NCBI GenBank assembly: GCA_015486095.1
Contig: WFSK01000156.1
Location: forward strand, 1-12,054
DNA: 12,054 nt
Origin: Thermotogae bacterium
Lineage (GTDB): Bacteria > Thermotogota > Thermotogae > B3-G13
Reading direction: 5' to 3'
Notes under the pieces: generated by a model
Seen by the model: the letters and a program-made list of their open reading frames with translations, nothing else
Databases searched by the model: none
What the model was told of the DNA's origin: nothing
Shown here: positions 7,399-12,054 of the stretch, piece by piece
How positions within the stretch are numbered: position 1 is the first letter of the stretch
Layout: the number at the start of each line of letters is the position of its first letter
Translations under genes and position numbers: made by a program

Positions 7399-9751
7399 AG
7401 AGAGGAGAATTCTTAGAGATACTGAAGAATAGGATCTTATTGCTCGATGGTGCATACGGAACGGAGTTCTTCAAGAGGGGTTACGGAGATCTCGTAGGCG
7501 ATAGCTCAACATTGCTCATCCCGAGGTCGTTTTAAAACTCCAGAAGGAGTATGTCGAAGCGGGAGCGGATATGCTGCTAACCAATACCTTCAATGCGAAT
7601 CCTATAAAACTCGAATCCCTTGGAGTCCTGGAATATTTTGAAGAGATAAATGCGAAGGGTGTTGAGATAGCTCGACAGGCCTCGAAAGGGAGGGCCTTGA
7701 TCTTCGGTGATATCTCTTCTACCGGAAAATTTCTCAAACCCATGGGGCCGATCGATTTCGAAGATGCCGTGAACGCATATAAAAGGCAAGCAGAGGTCCT
7801 TTACAACAGTGGTGTAGATGGTTTCATAGTCGAAACCATCTCGGATATAAAGGAACTGAAGGCAGCGGTTTTGGGGATAAGGGCTGTAACATCCGATCTT
7901 CCTCTGATCGCTCATATGACCTTTGAGGAAAATTCTCTCTCCGTCACAGGTACCTCTGTGAAGATATTTGCCACCGTCTTCGAGGATTTGGATTGTGATG
8001 TGGTAGGCATCAATTGCACCCTTGGACCTGACAGGATGTTGAAGGTTTTTAGAGAGCTTTCGGAGACGTCTACGAAGCCACTTTCCGTCGAACCCAACGC
8101 GGGAAAACCCATCTACAGCGGTAACAGATTGTATTACAAGATGGATCCCGAGAGTTTTGCCGTTTACGCGGAAGATTACGTGGATGTTGGGGTGAATATA
8201 ATAGGTGGTTGCTGCGGTACCTCTCCCGAACACATCAGGGTCTTGAGAAAGATGATCGGGAATAGAAGACCGGTGGGGAGAGATACCAAGTTCGTACAGG
8301 CACTCGCCTCGAGAACGATCTACAAGCCAACGAATACCTTCGTGATAATCGGAGAGAGGATAAATCCAGCTTCGAAGAAGAGATTTCAGAATGAGATCGT
8401 TGAGGGAGACTTCACACGGATATCGAATTTGGCAAAGGAACAGGAGAAAGAAGGTTCTATGGCAATAGATATCAATCTCGGTATAGAGAGGTTGTTGAAC
8501 GAAGGGCACTTCAGAAAGGTGATAAGGGAGCTGGATAGGATATCGAGTATACCATTATCCCTTGACATCCAGATGAATAGACATCTTGAGGTCGCCTTGA
8601 GAGAATATCCAGGCAGAGCCCTGATCAATTCCGCGAGGGTTACACCCAAGAGTCTGGAGAGAAAGATAGAACTTCTCAAAAGGTACGGTGGCATGCTCGT
8701 CTTACTCGCTATGGGAAAAGATATACCGAAGTCTTCCAGAGGAAGGGTAGATAAGATCCTCGAAGGGGTAAGATATCTCGAAGACAACGGTATTTCAAGG
8801 GATAGGATATTCGCAGATCCCCTGGTGCTCTCTTTGGGAGCCAAGAACGACCCAGCTATTACCTTAGAAACGATAAAGTTGCTCTCCGGGCATGGAATAA
8901 AGACGACGATGGGTCTATCGAACCTGAGTTTTGGATTGCCAGATAGATCAGTGATCAACGGGGCATTTCTATCTCAGGCGATCGGTGTGGGACTCACATC
9001 GGCGATAATGAATTCGAAGGATACCTTCGTCATGAACAGCTTAAAAGGAGCCCTGTATCTGAGAGGAGAGGGATTGGAAGATCGGAGCACGATCGGCAAA
9101 TACGATGATCCGTTAGTGGAAGTCCTGTTAAAGGGAGATACTGAAGAACTCAAAAGGCTTGTAGATGAGAAGTTGAAGGAATACGATCCCTTAACGATCA
9201 GCCAGGAAATACTGGGTAAAGCGATGGAAGAGATAGGAGATCTGTATTCTAACGGAGCCATTTATCTTCCTCATCTGCTGCTCGCCTCAGAGACATCGCA
9301 ACCTGTCTTCGATTACTTGAACTCATTGACCCCTGAAAAGAGGGCATATAAAGGCAGAGTCTTGCTTGCAACCGTCGAAGGTGATATACACGACATAGGC
9401 AAGAAGATCGTGGGTACGGTGTTGAAGAGTGGTGGATACGAAGTGATAGATATCGGAAAGGATGTACCGACTGAAGAGATCGTGAACGCTGTTAAGGTCC
9501 ATAAACCCGATATAGTGGGTTTATCTGCGATGATGACCACCACAGTAGGAAAGGTGGAAGAGGTTTCAAAGAGCATTAAGGAACAGCACATCAAGGTGAT
9601 CGTTATAGCAGGGGGAGCATCGATGAGCCGTTCACTATCCGAGGAGTTCGGCTGCGATGGATATGCCAGGAACGCCTCAGAAGCCCTGGAACTCTGCAAC
9701 AATATAATGGAACGAATTGCCTCTTCAGAAGCCGCAGGGAGTGATAAGTGA
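7395..9751 (+). pseudogene. metH: Cobalamin-dependent methionine synthase MetH core, frameshifted near 7503
   Basis: MetH transfers a methyl group from methyltetrahydrofolate to homocysteine through cobalamin. The frame opened by ATG 7395 encodes the barrel's first strand (ILLLDGAYGTEFFKRGYGDL) but stops at TAA 7533-7535. The family sequence resumes in another frame from about 7505 (LNIAHPEVVLKLQKEYVEAG) and runs to the TGA at 9749. Zinc cysteines of the homocysteine domain are encoded near 8015 (GINC) and at 8210-8215 (GGCCG). The pterin domain begins near 8340 (GERINPASKKR). The cobalamin domain has the DxHxxG histidine motif at 9383-9400 (DIHDIG). No activation domain follows; that function is probably the protein at 5872-6447. 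Joined, the product would be about 784 residues. An ATG at 7571 opens a 726-residue frame with a GGGAG site, but that product lacks the DGAYGTE strand. A sequencing or assembly indel is as likely as a true mutation. Confidence 0.9.
7500..7508 (+). other. Frameshift site in metH
   Basis: Codons match the MetH family in the ATG 7395 frame up to about 7502, and match again from 7505 in a frame that has a TAG stop at 7502-7504. Two extra bases or one missing base between about 7500 and 7505 would explain the break. Removing two bases would give a spacing like that of the Thermotoga protein as I remember it (GYxDL, three residues, then LNI). No X-XXY-YYZ slippery heptamer is present, so programmed slippage is unlikely. 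Confidence 0.8.
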
Positions 9752-9815
9752 TTGTATGAGGCATATCTTTTATAAAAACGTTCGAGTCACCAGTAAGACA
9801 AAGGAGGAATGGTGA
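9752..9815 (+). promoter_or_regulatory. Spacer before the sugar module, AT-rich, possible promoter
   Basis: This 64-base gap separates metH from the nucleotide-sugar genes and marks a change in gene function, so a promoter would be reasonable here. It contains an AT-only palindrome, TTTTATAAAA at 9768-9777, with a TATAAA hexamer at 9771-9776. I see no convincing -35 partner at 16-18 bases. A strong ribosome binding site, AAGGAGG, lies at 9801-9807. No terminator hairpin for metH is visible. Confidence 0.2.
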
Positions 9816-10838
9816 ATGATCGGTGTGGGAATAATCGGTGCAGGACGCATTGCAAGAGCACATCTCAATGCCTTAAACGAACTCAGTGATACCTACAGAG
9901 TGGTCTCGATCGGCGATATCGCCATCGAGCGGGCAGAGGCTCTGGCAAAAGAGTATGGAATAGAAGCAGTTTATAAAGACTACAGAGATATGCTTGCCGG
10001 GGAGGAGCTGGATCTCGTATCCGTAACCTTGCCGAACGGTTTGCATTATTCCACGGGGAAGGCAGTCTTGAATAAGGGTTTCAATCTGCTAATGGAAAAG
10101 CCCTTCACCCTGAAAGTCGAGGATACGAAGGAGCTCGTTCGAATAGCGGAAAACAAACATCTATTTGCTGGTGTGGTACTGCAGAAGAGGCTTACTCCGC
10201 TCTATCGGGAGATAAAAAGAGCGATAGAGAATGGAAAGTTTGGTAAGGTATTCCTATCCCATTTAGAACTGAAGTGGAATAGACCCGATGCGTATTTCGA
10301 TAATTCCTGGCGGGGTACGGAGTCGATGGATGGAGGACTCATCTTCAATCAAGCGATCCATGATATCGATCTGATCGATTACTTCGTGGGACCCGTGAAG
10401 ACTATCTTCGCATACGGTGGGATATTCACCCACAGGATAGAGACCGAGGATACCGTTGTGGGGGTCTATAAAACAGAAAACAGAGGGATCGGCTCGTTCG
10501 AGCTCACGATCGGTGTGAATGAGAAGAATATGGGTGATGTGATAGAGATCTTCGGTGAGAAAGAGAAGTTGATCGTAGGGCATGGTGAATTCGAGAGACT
10601 GAATCATTTTCCACCGTTTTTACAGGATTCGGAGGAAATGTTCGCATTCGATAAGAATCCAACCTTATCGGGTAAGGGTCATAAGCTCGTGTACGAAGAG
10701 GTAGCAAGGGTGCTCAAAGGACATAGAGATTCACCGATAGATGCGAGGAATGTCTTACATTCTTCGTTGGTCGCCGAGGCAATGAAGAAGGCGATAATCG
10801 AAGATAGAGAGATCGAGATAGATGCCGAAGGCATATGA
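9816..10838 (+). CDS. Gfo/Idh/MocA-family NAD-dependent sugar dehydrogenase, WbpB/WlbA-like
   Basis: The 340-residue protein has an N-terminal Rossmann fold with GVGIIGAGRIA at 3-13. The family EKP motif is at 94-96 in LLMEKPF. The C-terminal domain carries GGLIFNQAIHDIDL at 173-186, with the catalytic-type His182 and Asp185. The WRGT segment at 165-168 before GGLIFNQ resembles WbpB/WlbA, which oxidises C3 of UDP-N-acetylglucosaminuronic acid to the 3-keto sugar. The neighbouring acetyltransferase and aminotransferase would amine and acetylate the same carbon, which strengthens that reading. The start at 9816 has AAGGAGG at 9801-9807 with 8-base spacing. Family membership is certain. The exact substrate is inferred from context; other Gfo/Idh sugar oxidoreductases remain possible. 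Confidence 0.9.
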   Translation: MIGVGIIGAGRIARAHLNALNELSDTYRVVSIGDIAIERAEALAKEYGIEAVYKDYRDMLAGEELDLVSVTLPNGLHYSTGKAVLNKGFNLLMEKPFTLKVEDTKELVRIAENKHLFAGVVLQKRLTPLYREIKRAIENGKFGKVFLSHLELKWNRPDAYFDNSWRGTESMDGGLIFNQAIHDIDLIDYFVGPVKTIFAYGGIFTHRIETEDTVVGVYKTENRGIGSFELTIGVNEKNMGDVIEIFGEKEKLIVGHGEFERLNHFPPFLQDSEEMFAFDKNPTLSGKGHKLVYEEVARVLKGHRDSPIDARNVLHSSLVAEAMKKAIIEDREIEIDAEGI

Positions 10839-10856
10839 TCTGCTCTTTAGAGCGGA
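10839..10856 (+). other. Small hairpin right after the dehydrogenase stop
   Basis: TCTGCTC and GAGCGGA pair across a TTTA loop to give a 7-bp stem with one G-T wobble, starting one base after the TGA. No T-tract follows, so it is not a standard intrinsic terminator. It may slow or partly stop transcription, protect the upstream message, or be chance. The rest of the gap to 10922 is AT-rich, with direct repeats of ATTCG and no clear promoter; GGGAGG at 10910-10915 serves the next gene. Confidence 0.35.
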
Positions 10857-10922
10857 ATGAGTATAACGTAAATTCGCATAATAATTCGTGATGGAAATTA
10901 CCTTTGATCGGGAGGTTCGAGT

Positions 10923-11678
10923 ATGAGCATTAGCAAAAAGAGTGTGGTGAAAGAGCCAAAGTTCATAGGCGAAAACGTCGTCATAGAAGATGATGTCTTC
11001 GTAGGTGAGAATTGCTACATAGGACACAACGTGGTCATCCACAAAGGCACGAAGATAGGGAAGAACGTCTTGATAGACGACAACAGCGTAATAGGTAAGC
11101 TCCCCATGAGGTCTCCTGCAAGTGCATTGCCTCCGAGTGATGGGCTTCCCCCTGTGGAGATCGGCGATAACTCTCTTATTGGAGCCTGTGTGATCATTTA
11201 TAGGGGAGCCAAGGTAGGAGAGAAGGTACTCGTAGCCGACCTCGCTACCATAAGAGAGGATGTGGTGATAGGTGATTTTACGATCGTTGGAAGAGGAGTT
11301 GCCGTTGAGAATCATACCAGGATCGGTTCTCACTGCAAGCTGGAGACGGATGCGTATATTACTGCCTATTCCGAATTGGAGGATTGGGTGTTCATAGCCC
11401 CTATGGTTACGACTACGAACGATAATTATATGGCAAGGGGTAAGGAGCGCTTCAAATACTTCAAGGGAGTTACTGTGAAGAGAGGGGGAAGGATCGGAGC
11501 CAATTCGACGATCCTGCCCGGAAAGGTGATAGAAGAAGAAGGTGTTGTAGCGGCAGGTTCCGTCGTCACGAAAGATGTACAGAGCAGAAAGATCGTTCTC
11601 GGTTCACCTGCGAGGTTCTTTAAAGACGTACCCAAAGAGCAGCTCTTGGAAAATCAGGAAGAGGGTGAAGAGAAGTGA
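10923..11678 (+). CDS. Left-handed beta-helix N-acetyltransferase, WbpD-like
   Basis: The protein has 251 residues, mostly imperfect hexapeptide repeats of the [LIV]-G-x-x-x-x type (about 15-58, 78-165 and 183-217), the mark of trimeric left-handed beta-helix acyltransferases that use acetyl-CoA. The segment VFIAPMVTTTNDNYM at 156-170 matches the conserved APxxxxTND stretch of WbpD/WlbB-type sugar N-acetyltransferases. The C-terminus has the usual AAGSVVTKDV (210-219) and GSPAR (227-231). A proline-rich, non-repeat loop at 59-78 interrupts the helix; I recall longer members of this family having such a loop. The likely reaction is acetylation of the 3-amino group on a UDP-2-acetamido-3-amino-uronic acid. 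The start at 10923 has GGGAGG at 10910-10915. The end overlaps the aminotransferase start (GTGA). Confidence 0.9.
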   Translation: MSISKKSVVKEPKFIGENVVIEDDVFVGENCYIGHNVVIHKGTKIGKNVLIDDNSVIGKLPMRSPASALPPSDGLPPVEIGDNSLIGACVIIYRGAKVGEKVLVADLATIREDVVIGDFTIVGRGVAVENHTRIGSHCKLETDAYITAYSELEDWVFIAPMVTTTNDNYMARGKERFKYFKGVTVKRGGRIGANSTILPGKVIEEEGVVAAGSVVTKDVQSRKIVLGSPARFFKDVPKEQLLENQEEGEEK

Positions 11679-12054
11679 ATATACCCCAATTAGATCTCGT
11701 GGAACAATATCTCGGTATAAAGGATGAGATAGATAACGCCATATTATCGGTGCTAAAAAGTGGTCGGTTTATCCTGGGTGACAACGTGAAGAAACTGGAG
11801 GAAGACATCGCAAAATTCGTTGGAGTAAAACACGGAATAGGAGTCGCATCTGGAACAGATGCCCTGCTCATCTCCCTCATGGCCATAGGAATTGGACCAG
11901 AGGATGAGGTATTGACAACTCCCTTTACGTTCTTTGCCACGGCGGGAAGTATCGTGAGGCTCTACGCAAAACCTGTCTTCATCGACATCGATCCGAAGAC
12001 CTACAACGTAGACTCAGATAAACTGGAGAGACTTTTGAAGACCTCTTATAATCC
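11675..12054 (+). CDS. DegT/DnrJ/EryC1 aminotransferase, N-terminal part, WbpE-like (3' end outside window)
   Basis: The frame is open from GTG 11675 to the right edge, giving 126 residues. The start overlaps the acetyltransferase stop as GTGA and has GAGGGTG at 11661-11667. The N-terminus IPQLDLVEQY, then SGRFILGDNVKKLEE at 29-43, ASGTDAL at 58-64 (PLP-phosphate contact), TTPFTFFATA at 81-90 and PVFIDIDPKTYN at 100-111 are the classic opening of sugar-nucleotide aminotransferases of fold type I. The catalytic lysine lies beyond the window. In this setting it would transaminate the 3-keto sugar made by the upstream dehydrogenase, as WbpE does, usually with glutamate. Family call firm; substrate inferred from neighbours. 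Confidence 0.93.
   Translation, partial: MNIPQLDLVEQYLGIKDEIDNAILSVLKSGRFILGDNVKKLEEDIAKFVGVKHGIGVASGTDALLISLMAIGIGPEDEVLTTPFTFFATAGSIVRLYAKPVFIDIDPKTYNVDSDKLERLLKTSYN

Noticed and set aside
7505..7535. Programmed ribosomal frameshifting as an explanation for the broken metH
   Set aside because: There is no slippery heptamer in the overlap, the TTT-TAA at the frame-0 stop lies after the point where family similarity has already changed frame, and MetH is not known to use frameshifting.
7395..7535. A separate small gene of 46 codons before metH
   Set aside because: Its first 36 codons are the missing N-terminal strand of MetH, so it is part of the broken gene; the last ten codons are out-of-frame reading.
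7577..8509. A 310-codon open frame on the - strand opposite metH
   Set aside because: It lies antisense to the conserved homocysteine and pterin domains, its translation shows no recognisable domain, and long antisense frames arise from the codon bias of the real gene.
9768..9777. TTTTATAAAA palindrome as a TATA box or operator
   Set aside because: A 10-bp AT-only palindrome is common by chance in an AT-rich spacer, and there is no second copy or matching regulator gene in the window.
11097..11156. The proline-rich loop of the acetyltransferase as a novel insertion
   Set aside because: Longer beta-helix acyltransferases of this type, as I recall them, carry a similar loop with a G-K-x-x-R-x-x pattern, so it is probably a subfamily feature.
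1..12054. Mobile element, CRISPR array, tRNA or defence system
   Set aside because: No transposase, integrase, regularly spaced repeats, tRNA cloverleaf or nuclease/toxin gene was seen on either strand; nearly all sequence is covered by housekeeping or surface-sugar genes.

Overview
The window is a densely packed stretch of bacterial chromosome with every recognisable gene on the + strand. The set is bacterial: undecaprenyl-diphosphatase, MurJ, RsgA, a PASTA protein, and a methionine synthase whose reactivation domain is a separate gene. Codon choice leans heavily on AGA/AGG and ATA. A separate activation-domain protein beside a shorter MetH is an arrangement I recall from Thermotoga (TM0269/TM0268, from memory). 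Together these suggest a thermophilic or deep-branching bacterium, perhaps Thermotogota or a neighbouring lineage. The phylum call is inference; there is no rRNA or other decisive marker. No tRNA, CRISPR array, insertion sequence, transposase or phage gene was seen.

Region 1 (1-6447) is a run of eight genes that overlap or nearly abut: a CBS-ACT protein cut by the left edge, uppP, a metallo-beta-lactamase-fold hydrolase, a membrane-anchored three-PASTA protein without a kinase domain, rsgA, rpe, murJ, and a stand-alone methionine synthase activation-domain protein. Three members concern the peptidoglycan lipid-carrier cycle: UppP regenerates the carrier, MurJ flips lipid II, and PASTA domains often bind wall precursors. 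The PASTA-rsgA-rpe order resembles the prkC-rsgA-rpe order of Bacillus, with the kinase half absent.

Region 2 (6523-9751) is methionine/one-carbon metabolism: metF, then metH with a 4-bp overlap. MetF makes 5-methyltetrahydrofolate, MetH uses it to methylate homocysteine, and the protein encoded at 5872-6447 probably supports reductive reactivation of the cobalamin. The metH reading frame is broken near 7503. Both sides of the break match the family, so this is either an indel in the genome or a sequence error.

Region 3 (9816 to the right edge) is a nucleotide-sugar module: a Gfo/Idh/MocA dehydrogenase, a left-handed beta-helix acetyltransferase and the start of a DegT-family aminotransferase. 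The trio matches WbpB/WbpD/WbpE, which make UDP-2,3-diacetamido-2,3-dideoxy-glucuronic acid for surface polysaccharide.

No stretch longer than 300 bases lacks a gene. The gaps at 6448-6522, 9752-9815 and 10839-10922 hold only weak promoter-like or hairpin signals. I did not find an undescribed system. The points most worth a second look are the metH frameshift, the split methionine synthase, and the kinase-less PASTA protein with an unassigned C-terminal domain.
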